Source: JBHGBM01 sp041946965
GTDB taxonomy: Bacteria; Acidobacteriota; Terriglobia; Bryobacterales; Bryobacteraceae
NCBI GenBank assembly: GCA_041946965.1
Contig: JBHGBM010000105.1
Location: forward strand, 1 to 17,058
DNA length: 17,058 nucleotides
Direction of reading: 5' to 3'
The notes below the pieces were generated by a model, which worked only from the letters and a program-made list of their open reading frames with translations, was not told the origin of the DNA and made no database searches. The position numbers and the translations under genes were made by a program. Shown here piece after piece: positions 1 through 7,500 of this stretch; within the stretch, counting starts at the first letter, position 1, and every line of letters starts with the position of its first letter.

Positions 1-58
1 AGATTCAGGTTCTAGTGGGGGCAACTCCGTGGAGGTTCAAGTCCTCTCATCCGCACCA
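1..58 (+). tRNA. tRNA-Leu (anticodon CAG), 5' part outside the window
   Basis: The window opens inside a tRNA. Positions 4-10 (TTCAGGT) form a seven-base anticodon loop with CAG at 6-8, followed by the 3' anticodon stem TCTAG (11-15), whose visible partner begins with AGA at 1-3. A long variable arm (about 16-30, GGGG/CTCC pairing) marks a class II tRNA. The T arm is GGAGG (31-35), loop TTCAAGT (36-42), CCTCT (43-47). The 3' acceptor strand CATCCGC (48-54) is followed by discriminator A55 and an encoded CCA at 56-58. Long variable arm, A73 and CAG together indicate leucine. The D arm and 5' acceptor strand lie upstream of the window. Confidence 0.93.
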
Positions 59-213
59 TCAGAATCAGCGACATAACGGCAGACAAAACTCGTTGCCGCT
101 CGAACACCGAGCGCATCTTGTGTCGCCTGAGGCGCATGGCCACAGGTCCAGGCACTCCCCGGCTGCTGCTACGGCTGCTGCGGCTGCACGGAGAGGCTGC
201 CGCGCGGCGCTGA

Positions 214-482
214 TCAGGCCCGCCGGCGCTTCCGAGCCAGTATCGCAGTGCCGGCCATGACGGTTGCGAATAGCAACAAACTCGAAGGCTCCGGAACGTT
301 TTCACCGCCACTGGTGGCCTCAGGCCGTTGACCTCGACGCAGCCGGGAACATGCTCAGCATTGCAGGCAGGGGCCAGGTTGGTCCCGGCGGCATCGTTGT
401 GAGAGAAATTCCCGTTATTAGCTTCTTGAATCAGGGCGTTGCCCGCCTCCCCGCCGTTTGGGAATTTGAGCGATTTTTCGGC
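214..482 (-). pseudogene. remnant of a PEP-CTERM-sorted exported protein, frameshifted and without a start
   Basis: Between positions 300 and 214 the minus strand encodes a textbook PEP-CTERM tail: VPEPSS, a hydrophobic stretch (LLLFATVMAGTAILA), then RKRRRA and a TGA stop at 214-216. That signal is recognised by exosortase for anchoring or export. Upstream, the reading frame carrying the tail closes at a TGA (355-357). Meanwhile a different frame (482 down to about 325) encodes a plausible extracellular segment containing FPNGGEAGNALIQEA and CNAEHVPGCVEVNG. Joining the two needs a one-base frame change somewhere around 300-325. The second frame is itself closed upstream by TGA at 483-485, and there is no start codon with a ribosome site. 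I read this as the eroded C-terminal end of a PEP-CTERM protein lying directly behind the dehydrogenase gene. A sequencing error could explain one of the two defects but hardly both. The 155 nt between it and the tRNA hold nothing I can name beyond a short CGGCTGCTG-rich stretch near 160-187. Confidence 0.55.
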
Positions 483-544
483 TCAAAGTGCAGATTCCTT
501 GATGCTCGGCTGCTTGGCATCCCCACTTCGGCCGCAACGCCCTC

Positions 545-1543
545 TCAAGACCATTCGATAACAGCCTTCACCACACCCGCCTCCCGGCGAAGCCACAGCG
601 GAAAGCGCGTGCTCATCACGCCGGGCCCCACCCGATCGGTTGGCCACGCCGTCACATCCACCCGTCCCTGCTCCATCAGTTCCAGCACGCGGCAGTGTTC
701 CGCGGGAGTGCTGTTACGGCTCGAGAGGATGGTGGCCTCGCGCCGGTGAAGATCCGGATCGAACAGGGAAATGTCATTGTTGATCAGCCCGACGAAAACC
801 AGTTTGCCGCCTTGCTGGAGCAGGTGAATCGCGCCCTCCATGGAGCCTTTGTCGCCGGTGCAGTCGAACACCAGCATCGACGGCTCTTCCTGTCGCGCTT
901 CCTCGTGCGACAGGTACCGGCGCTTCAGACCATAATGCCTGGATGCGAATTCGAGCCGCTCCGGCATCCTTTCCACCACTCCGATATCGGCGCCGGCCAG
1001 CCGCAGGAATTCGATCACCGAGAGGCCGATGGGCCCGGCGCCGGCGACAATGGCCCTGTCGCCCGGCTGGACCGCGGCCCGCCCCACCGCGTGGATGCCT
1101 ACGGCAAGCGTCTCCACCAGGGGGATCTGTGCCGGAGGCAGGCTCTCGCACTTGTACATCTGATTTGCCGGCAGAAGAAGGCGGTCGCGCATGCCGCCGT
1201 CGCTGTGGACGCCGATCACGGACATCTTGGCGCAGCAATTCGTCCGTCCCCGCAGGCAGGCCGCGCACTTTCCGCACGTCATGTACGGGTTCACGAGGCA
1301 CCGGTCGCCGGGTTTGAACCCGCTCACGCCGTCGCCGGTTTGAAGGACCTCGACCGCCAGCTCGTGGCCGAGGATCCGGGGATAAGCGAAAAACGGCTGC
1401 GTGCCTTCAAAAGCGTGGAGATCGGTACCGCAGATGCCGACCGCCAGCACCCGCACGAGCGCTTCGCCAAGTCCCGGCGCGCCCGGCGCAGGGGTATCGC
1501 TGAGCGTCAACTTGCCCGGTTGTTCCAGAACGAAAGTCTTCAT
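545..1543 (-). CDS. zinc-dependent alcohol dehydrogenase (sorbitol / L-galactonate dehydrogenase-like, MDR family)
   Basis: A 332-aa medium-chain NAD(P)-dependent dehydrogenase, expected to oxidise a secondary hydroxyl of a polyol or sugar acid in the cytoplasm. Visible features are: GICGTD with catalytic zinc ligand C38; GHE at 59-61 with ligand H60; the structural-zinc set C90, C93, C96 and C104; GVHSDGG around 111-117; a probable ligand E144; and the Rossmann glycine motif GAGPIG at 168-173. Length fits the family (330-350). The overall arrangement resembles LgoD/RspB-type L-galactonate or L-idonate 5-dehydrogenases, but substrate assignment is inference. The start is the ATG at 1543; only a weak AAAGAG precedes it. 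It is transcribed away from the short-chain dehydrogenase on the other side of a shared 415-nt interval. With the UxaA-like subunit and the ACS permease further right, a role in sugar-acid catabolism is likely. Confidence 0.9.
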   Translation of the reverse strand: MKTFVLEQPGKLTLSDTPAPGAPGLGEALVRVLAVGICGTDLHAFEGTQPFFAYPRILGHELAVEVLQTGDGVSGFKPGDRCLVNPYMTCGKCAACLRGRTNCCAKMSVIGVHSDGGMRDRLLLPANQMYKCESLPPAQIPLVETLAVGIHAVGRAAVQPGDRAIVAGAGPIGLSVIEFLRLAGADIGVVERMPERLEFASRHYGLKRRYLSHEEARQEEPSMLVFDCTGDKGSMEGAIHLLQQGGKLVFVGLINNDISLFDPDLHRREATILSSRNSTPAEHCRVLELMEQGRVDVTAWPTDRVGPGVMSTRFPLWLRREAGVVKAVIEWS

Positions 1544-1599
1544 GGGCTCTTTCAGCCTCGACTCTATCAGATCGCCGTTGACTATGGTGGATGTGCAAA

Positions 1600-1617
1600 C
1601 CTCTTGTTGACAATAGG
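1600..1617. promoter_or_regulatory. candidate operator, interrupted palindrome CCT-n-TTGT-TG-ACAA-n-AGG
   Basis: Positions 1600-1617 read CCTCTTGTTGACAATAGG. CCT/AGG and TTGT/ACAA are inverted arms around a two-base centre, with one mismatched pair. The core TTGTnnACAA matches the general shape of operators of GntR regulators of the FCD/FadR branch, the group that includes several sugar-acid regulators. It overlaps the -35 element of the rightward promoter and sits 57 nt upstream of the dehydrogenase start, so a bound protein could control both directions. No GntR gene is in the window; the family assignment is inference. Confidence 0.4.
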
Positions 1618-1636
1618 ACTACGATACCAATACATT
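1608..1636 (+). promoter_or_regulatory. sigma70-type promoter TTGACA-17-TACATT
   Basis: A perfect -35 hexamer TTGACA (1608-1613) is followed after 17 nt by TACATT (1631-1636), four of six to the -10 consensus and close to ideal spacing. Transcription would start near 1643 and run rightward through about 315 nt, including a 54-codon ORF, into the short-chain dehydrogenase. It is the best-looking promoter in the left part of the window. Confidence 0.55.
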
Positions 1637-1648
1637 GTTTCTGGCAGG

Positions 1649-1792
1649 GCGGCGCTCGGGCGACCACGCCGCGCCGGCGGGGTTGTGCGCGCGGGGGATG
1701 AACAGCACGGCCTTCGCTCCCGCCGCCAACGCCGTTTCCAGGCCATCGGGAGTCGCGCCCTGATGATCCACGGGCATGCCGGCGAGCCTGGC
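1649..1792 (-). pseudogene. fragment of a PLP-dependent aminotransferase domain (MocR/class I-II type)
   Basis: The minus strand encodes about 48 residues that look like the middle of a class I/II aminotransferase domain. They read AGARLAGMPVDHQG, then TPDGLETALAAGAKAVLFIP, then RAHNPAGAAWSPERR. This corresponds to the family pattern of a proline-aspartate-x-x-glycine turn, an alpha helix, a strand, and the Asn-Pro-x-Gly turn before S-P-E-R-R. Nothing before or after it in this frame resembles the rest of an aminotransferase (normally about 350 residues), the pyridoxal lysine is absent, and there is no start. It is a gene scrap, antisense to the transcript expected from the 1608-1636 promoter. 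Recognition is by eye from family pattern. Confidence 0.5.
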
Positions 1793-1940
1793 GCCAGCCC
1801 CCTCCTTTGTGCAACCGGGGCACAGCGACTTCGTGCGGCTCAACCCGGGCCTGGCGCCGGAGGCGGGCGCCGTGGGCGCGCTTCTGGCCAACGCGATCCT
1901 GGCCAGCAGCCCGCGGGAATCCGCCCCCATTTATGTGTGA
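1776..1940 (+). pseudogene. short ORF, probably the C-terminal scrap of an unidentified protein
   Basis: An ATG at 1776 opens 54 codons ending at TGA 1938-1940, immediately ahead of the ribosome site of the next gene. From about codon 10 the composition looks like real protein (PGHSDFVRLNPGLAPEAGAV, then GALLANAILASSPRESAPIYV split over the next stretch), but I do not recognise the family. The first codons overlap the antisense aminotransferase scrap, and no ribosome site is seen. I take it as the 3' end of a former gene joined to foreign sequence near 1795, rather than a functional small protein. A short leader peptide read before the dehydrogenase remains possible because it lies behind a good promoter. 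Confidence 0.35.
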
Positions 1941-1958
1941 GATAAAGGAGGCCTTGCA

Positions 1959-2732
1959 GTGGACCTGAAACTGGCTGGAAAAGTCGCGGCGATTACAGGC
2001 GCCGGATCGGGAATAGGGCGCGCGTGCGCCGTTGGGTTCGCGCGTGAGGGCGCCCGCGTCGCGGTGATCGATTGCAACGTCGAGACCGGCCGCGCCACGG
2101 TGGAGGCGATTCGGGAAAGCGGTCACGAAGCTCACTTCCGCCACGCCGATGTCTCCCGCGCCGGCGAGTTGGCGGCGGCCATGCGCGAGACCTTCGACCG
2201 CCACGGGCGGCTCGACGTTGTGGTAAACAACGCGGCGGTCCAGATCATGGGCCGGCTCGAGGACACCACCGAGGAGCAGTGGGACCGCCTGCACAGCGTC
2301 AATCTCAAGGGAGTCTTTCTCGGGTGCAAGTGCGCCATCCCGTTGATGCGCCGTTCCGGAGGAGGCGCGATCGTCAACATCGCTTCCATCCTGGGGTTTG
2401 TGGGCGACCCGGACCTGGCGGCGTACTGCGCCATGAAGGGAGGCGTGATCGCGTTGACCAAGGCCGTGGCGCTGGCTTACGGCCGGGAGGGAATCCGCGT
2501 CAATTGCATCTGTCCCGGCGACGTGGAGACCCCGATGGTGCGGGATTACTTCAACAAGGCGCCGGACCCGGCGGCTCTCCGGCGGCAGGTGTGCTCCGAG
2601 TATGCGCTAGGCCGCATCGCGGCTCCGGAAGAGGTGGCCGCAGCGGCAGTCTTCCTCGCTTCGGAGGCGGCCTCGTTCATGACCGGGGCGATACTGGTGG
2701 TGGACGGGGGCGTCACATCGAAGTGCTACTGA
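1959..2732 (+). CDS. short-chain dehydrogenase/reductase, classical type
   Basis: A 257-aa NAD(P)-dependent oxidoreductase with every classical SDR landmark: TGAGSGIG at 13-20 (nucleotide binding), D38 at the end of the second strand (which favours NAD over NADP), NNAA at 90-93, and the catalytic tetrad N115, S143, Y156 and K160. A C-terminal VDGGVTS ends the protein as in many sugar and 3-oxoacyl dehydrogenases. The start is GTG at 1959, chosen because AGGAGG (1946-1951) lies 7 nt ahead of it and the N-terminus LAGKVAAITGA begins where the family does. SDRs of this form oxidise sugars, sugar acids and their keto-deoxy derivatives, for example 2-keto-3-deoxy-fuconate dehydrogenases; the substrate cannot be read from sequence. 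It is convergent with the isomerase-fold gene on its right and divergent from the zinc dehydrogenase on its left. Confidence 0.92.
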   Translation: MDLKLAGKVAAITGAGSGIGRACAVGFAREGARVAVIDCNVETGRATVEAIRESGHEAHFRHADVSRAGELAAAMRETFDRHGRLDVVVNNAAVQIMGRLEDTTEEQWDRLHSVNLKGVFLGCKCAIPLMRRSGGGAIVNIASILGFVGDPDLAAYCAMKGGVIALTKAVALAYGREGIRVNCICPGDVETPMVRDYFNKAPDPAALRRQVCSEYALGRIAAPEEVAAAAVFLASEAASFMTGAILVVDGGVTSKCY

Positions 2733-2745
2733 TCCCGGCGGCCAT

Positions 2746-2762
2746 TTCCCTCGGCAAGGGAA
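2746..2762 (+). terminator. small hairpin just after the SDR stop codon
   Basis: TTCCCT (2746-2751) and AGGGAA (2757-2762) form a perfect 6-bp stem around CGGCA, 14 nt past the stop of the short-chain dehydrogenase. There is no T tract, so an intrinsic terminator role is only suggested by position. Confidence 0.3.
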
Positions 2763-2808
2763 CCGACATTGACCGCTATTGATATTACATTGATTACTAG
2801 ACGACTGC

Positions 2809-2878
2809 CGGCTGAAAGCCGAGGCAGGCGGTTTCGCCTGCCCGGATTCCCAAACACCGGAAGGCCAAACGGCCTGCC
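2809..2878. repeat. REP/BIME-like pair of inverted, covarying hairpins between convergent genes
   Basis: Three hairpins lie side by side. CGGCT-GAA-AGCCG is at 2809-2821. GGCAGGCG-GTTT-CGCCTGCC (8-bp perfect stem) is at 2823-2842. GGAAGGCC-AAAC-GGCCTGCC is at 2859-2878. Read on the minus strand the last is GGCAGGCC-GTTT-GGCCTTCC. It is therefore an inverted relative of the second hairpin with the same loop, with the loop-closing G-C pair turned to C-G and one stem mismatch. Two inverted palindromic units about 16 nt apart between convergent genes is the layout of bacterial REP/BIME elements. It may also end transcription from both sides. Confidence 0.5.
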
Positions 2879-2938
2879 CTCACCGCGCGGCGCTACGCGC
2901 CCGTGCCGCTGACGCCACGCCTCTCAGCCGATGGCGCC

Positions 2939-4495
2939 TCAGATACCGGTCCACTCCATGCCGGCCTTGCGCGACGCGTACGCCATCTCTTTGAGGTAAT
3001 CGCCCTCGGTGAGCATCCAGTGCCAGCCTCGGATGTTGCGCTGGAGTTTTTCGGTGTCGCCCTCGAAGGCGATCTCGACTTGCGAGCGGCAGGTCGGGTA
3101 GAAAGGCGCGCCGATGACCTGGCCGCGAAGGCCCAGGAATCGCTTCGCCGAGAAGTCGGGATCGATGGCCGTGAGTTTCATGCCCTTTCGAAACTCGACC
3201 TTGGGCGCCGCGCCGAAGTCGGATTCGTAGTGCGTCACCACCCGCACGGGATCCGCGGTCTTGCCGTCCAGCTTGCTGGGAGCCGTGCAGTGGCTGAACA
3301 TCATTTCCCCCTTGTAGGGGAACGAGGGGTTGGCGAAAAAGACCGGCTTGCCCGAAATGTCGTGGAGCAGCATGCCGCCCGGCGCCGACTGGAAGTCGCC
3401 TTCGCAAAGCGCCACGTAACCCTGGTCGTTCAGGACGCTCAGCGGGATGCAGGCGGTCGTGGCGGCCACCTGCATCACGGCGCCCATGCACGAACTGATG
3501 GTGAAGGCGTCGGTCTGGGCCTCGTGCATGTAGTCTTTGAAGATCTCAGCCAGCACGAAACATTTTTCGACGAACTCCTTGCCGGTTTCGAGCTTGACGT
3601 CTTTGCGGGCCAGATAGGCGGCGGCACCGGCGCGGCAGCGCCTCAGGAGCGTCTCGTTCTGCATGGCCGCCTTGATGCGCCGCTCCAAGTCCTGGTATGT
3701 CACCGGCTGAATGTCGAGTTTCCAGCGCTTGGCGGCCAACTCCGGTCCCATCCGGCCGTCGGCGCCCCAACCGCCGGGAGTGCCCATGCAGACGATGCGC
3801 CGGTTCAAGGTGCGCTTCAATCCGGCTAGGGCGCGGAGACGCCACAGCAGGTCGCCCATGTCGTCGACGATGACATCCTCGACGTCCATCGCGGTCTCCG
3901 TGATCATGTCCCGGCGCTTGCGGAAGTAATGGCCGTGCACCCCGATGAACATGTAATAGATTCGCCCGGAGCGGTGGCGGACAAAGATCAGGTTCCACTT
4001 GTCGGGCCTGGCGAGCGCTTCAAGGACCTCGGCGTTTCGGGAAGCCGCGAACAGGATCAGTCCATCGAACCGGTCCCGCGGCAGCTTATCGGCCTCCTCC
4101 TTGCTGCGGACACGCGCTAAGGGCAGAAACTCCAAGGGGAAATCCGCCTTGGCTTTCAACTCGGCCAGTTCGCGGCTGACGCGCGCGCATTCCTGGGTGG
4201 CTTCCTTCTCGTCGTAGATCTCCGCCGTCGACCGCCAGCTTGAGACCGGCCGTGGCGTGCGCGGCGCGTTGACGAAGACCGGCTGGACGCGCAGGGGAGG
4301 CCGCGGCGGCACACTGTGCGCGGGGTCCTTCGAGGCGCTGGCAGGCCGGGCCGTCTGCGCGGCGGCCGAGGCGGCTACAGCGTTGAGACCGCCCGCGGCG
4401 AGAAACGACCGGCGGCTGACACCCGCCAGGCCGCAGCCGCCGCAGCCTGCCGGCCGGCTGGAACAGCAGCCGTGTTCCACAAATGATCGAGACAT
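2939..4495 (-). CDS. exported sugar isomerase-fold protein (L-fucose/L-arabinose isomerase-like), Cys-rich leader
   Basis: A 518-aa protein with a Tat-like leader (SRRSFLAAGG at 27-36, then an alanine-rich stretch). The body resembles proteins of the L-fucose/L-arabinose isomerase fold (COG2407-like). Its C-terminal half has ALCEGDFQSAPGGMLL (E365, D367), NPSFPYKGEMMFSHCTAP (H402) and a long beta region. E365, D367 and H402 are candidates for the metal-binding Glu, Asp and His of that fold. Whether it isomerises a sugar is unproven; the family includes many uncharacterised members. The start is the ATG at 4495, with GGAAGGAG 10 nt ahead of it and no better start nearer the twin arginine. This leaves an unusual 26-residue N-terminal region with C10, C11, C18 and C21. 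It is the last gene of the leftward operon, 30 nt after the TonB receptor, and its product is probably periplasmic. Confidence 0.75.
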   Translation of the reverse strand: MSRSFVEHGCCSSRPAGCGGCGLAGVSRRSFLAAGGLNAVAASAAAQTARPASASKDPAHSVPPRPPLRVQPVFVNAPRTPRPVSSWRSTAEIYDEKEATQECARVSRELAELKAKADFPLEFLPLARVRSKEEADKLPRDRFDGLILFAASRNAEVLEALARPDKWNLIFVRHRSGRIYYMFIGVHGHYFRKRRDMITETAMDVEDVIVDDMGDLLWRLRALAGLKRTLNRRIVCMGTPGGWGADGRMGPELAAKRWKLDIQPVTYQDLERRIKAAMQNETLLRRCRAGAAAYLARKDVKLETGKEFVEKCFVLAEIFKDYMHEAQTDAFTISSCMGAVMQVAATTACIPLSVLNDQGYVALCEGDFQSAPGGMLLHDISGKPVFFANPSFPYKGEMMFSHCTAPSKLDGKTADPVRVVTHYESDFGAAPKVEFRKGMKLTAIDPDFSAKRFLGLRGQVIGAPFYPTCRSQVEIAFEGDTEKLQRNIRGWHWMLTEGDYLKEMAYASRKAGMEWTGI

Positions 4496-4525
4496 GATTT
4501 CTGCGCTCCTTCCTTGAACAAAAAA

Positions 4526-7500
4526 CTACCAGACGATCTTGGCCCCCAGTTGGATCGCGCGGGCCATGTTTAGTTGCGCCGGGGTGACGCGGCCGAAGTT
4601 CGCGCTGCCGGGGTTGGTGTCGGGGCCCCCGAACCGCGGGTGGTTCAGCGCGTTGAAGGCCTCGAACCGCAACTGGATGCGCACGCGCTCCACCGGGCGA
4701 AAGTTCTTGCTGATGCCGAAGTTCAGCTCGTTGACGCGGCTGGCGCGGACGTTCGACCAGCGCGTCGGATACCGCCGGACGTAGTTGGCGAAATTCTGAT
4801 AAACGCCGTTTCTGGTTGCGTCGCCCGGCGCCGGCTTGAAGCTGTATCCGGGCATGTTTTGAATTCCGGTCCAGGCCGGGTAGTTCGAGACGTCGGTGTT
4901 GCGTGACGGAAACGCGGCGAACGCCGAGGTGTCGAACCACCGGGCGAGACTGCGGCTGTTGCGCGAAATCGAGAAGTTCTGGCCGCTGAAGAACGAATCG
5001 GTTCCGAACGCCACCGGGGTGCCGGATTGGATGTTGTACTGCCCGCTGAACTGCCACCCGCCGATCAGCGCGTCCAGGATCTTCGGAACGGACCGGCCCA
5101 GCGCCTTTCCCCGCCCGATGGGGACTTCCCAGATGGGCGCGATCGACAGGTGATAGGGGCGATCCTCGCCGCCGAGCTTGTGCTCCGCTACGCGTCCCGC
5201 GATCTCGGGACCCCAGAACGATGTATCTTCGAGCAGCTTGGACCAGGTGAACGAATTGATGACGCTGAAACCCCTGCGGAAGCGGTGCTCCACCTTCACC
5301 AGCAGCGCGTCGTACTGGTTCTTGCCCCACCGGTTGTCGCTCCGGGTGATGCCGCCGAGCAGCGGAATCGGGTTTAGCAACTGGTTCAGCGCCACCTGCT
5401 GGCTGTTGGCGATCGTGCCGGTGACATTCGGCAGCCGGTAGAACGGGTTGGGTACAAGCTGGTTCCACATGAGCTGGTCGGGCGGACGGCCGTTGGCGTC
5501 GAACTGCGGCGTCAGAAGCTGCTTCCACAACTCGTAACTCGGCAGGTTTTGATTGAAGCCCCAGAAGATGTCGTAAGTCTTGTTGTGGGAGTAACCTGCT
5601 TCGAACAGCCAGCCCTTGTATTGATGCTGCAAGTGCAGGCTGTATTCCCAGGAGTACGGCCGGCCGGGATCCTGATTGATCCAGTTCACACCCTGACCCA
5701 AATTCGTCAGAGGCCCGAGCGAGGATCCGGTTGGCGCCAGGATGCCGCTCTGGAAGGGATTCGCCAGCGTGTCGTAGGGAGTGACGTTGCTATCTTGCGA
5801 ATGGATGAACGAGGTCGTACGGCTGAAGCCGTTTTGCCCCCCGGCTTCGAAGGTCGCCTGCACGAAGCGGCCGACACCGCCGCGGATGACTGTGTTCGGA
5901 CCCAACTGGTAGGCAAAGCCAAACCGGGGCTGCCACTTGCTCTTGTCGCCCTGGTGCGCCGTTCGCGGCTGGCCGCCCACTCCGGCGAAGAGCTGCGCGC
6001 CGGGAACTTTGAACGCACTCGCCGGAAGCAACTGCGCCAGTTGCCGCACGGCGGCATTGGATGTGTTGCCGGCGAGGATCTGCGCGTAAGCCGCCTGCGC
6101 GGAGGCGCTGATCGGATTGATCGCGTTGGGATCGAAGTTGCTGGTCATCCGGTTGAAGCGCTCGATGACGGGCCGCTCATAGTCCCACCGCAAGCCGAGG
6201 TTGAGGGTCAGCCTGGGCGTAACGCGCCAGTCATCCTGGAAGTAGAAGGCCGTGAAGCGCTGGGAGTACAGGGAATTCGCGTTCACCGGCACGTTTCCGC
6301 CGGAAGGCAGGCCCAAAAGGAACGATGCGAACGTCGATCCCACCCCCGTGCCTCCGCTCACGATGGCGTTCTGCCTGGTCCACACGTTGCTGAAATCGAA
6401 TTGCCCCTGGTTGCCGACGTTTTTGTTGGCTTCCTGGAGAATCCAGTACTCGCCGCCGTAACGCAACGTGTGATTGCCTCGGGCCTGGGAGAGCGCCGCC
6501 GACATCGTGTGGTAGGTGTTGCCCTGATAGGCGCCCGCCTGGCCGGTGCCGAAGTTGCCGGCGAAACCGGTGATGCGAGGGAACGAAGGCCGCGTCAACT
6601 GCGAGACGAACCGTGAAGGAAAGCCGAGTTGCGTGGGATCGAAACCGGCGCCGAGATCGTTGTTGGGTTGTTCGAACCGAGTCACGCTGTACCGCAAGTC
6701 GAGAATCTTGTTGGCGCTCAGCGTCCACACGTGGTCGATGCCGTATGCGTTGGCGATCCGCTCCTGGTATTGGCCCGTGGCGATGTTGTCGAAGTAGTTG
6801 TCGAACGTCTGCGTGAGGTGGTACCAGCGCACGGTAACGAAACTGTGGTGCGAATTGCTCCACGCCTGGTCGCCGCGCGCGGAAATCACCGGGTGGCGGT
6901 TGACGCTGGTGGCCGCGGAGACGAAATTGTCTATCGCGTTTCCGGTGGGCGAACTCGCCGAGTTGGGCAGCGGCACGTAAGCCAGAATCTTCTGCGCGAT
7001 GCCGCTCTGGCGCGCGGCCGGAATCACGCTGTTCGGGAACAGTTGACGGTTGCCCCGCGCATCCACCGTGGCCGGATCGTAAACCAGAATGGGGAATCGC
7101 TGCAACTGTCCGCCGACAAGCTGCGTGGTGAAGGACTGGCTGAAATCGCCGCGGCGCTCCATGTCCGTCGGAACCGAGCGCGTGCTGCCCGGCCGGGGAT
7201 CCTCGTTCTTGGTCAGGTCGTAAGAGAGAAAGAAAAACGTCTTGTTTCTTCCGTCATACAGCTTCGGAATCCACACCGGCCCGCCCGCGGTGAAGCCTGG
7301 CTGGTTGTAATGAACGGGAGGCAGTTTCCCGTTCGCCAGGTTGGTCTGGAACAACTTGGCGTTGAGAAAGTTGCTCTGATTGAACCAGTAGACGCTGCCG
7401 TGCAGGTCCTTGGTCCCGCTCTTGGTGGCCATATTCATGGTGGAGCCGGCCTGGCGGCCGATGGTCGCGTCGTAAGCGTTGGTCTGGACGCGGAATTCCT

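Noticed and set aside
160..187. CGGCTGCTG-rich stretch as a possible tandem repeat or CRISPR-like unit
   Set aside because: Only about three imperfect short units with no spacers; more likely a GC-biased low-complexity patch.
12..311. 99-codon minus-strand frame running from the PEP-CTERM region into the tRNA
   Set aside because: It overlaps the tRNA, and its readable part is the out-of-frame continuation of the PEP-CTERM remnant.
695..1945. Long plus-strand open frame (416 codons) opposite the zinc dehydrogenase
   Set aside because: It is the antisense shadow of a gene with full family motifs; the high GC third positions keep the opposite frame open. Its own translation has no domain-like pattern.
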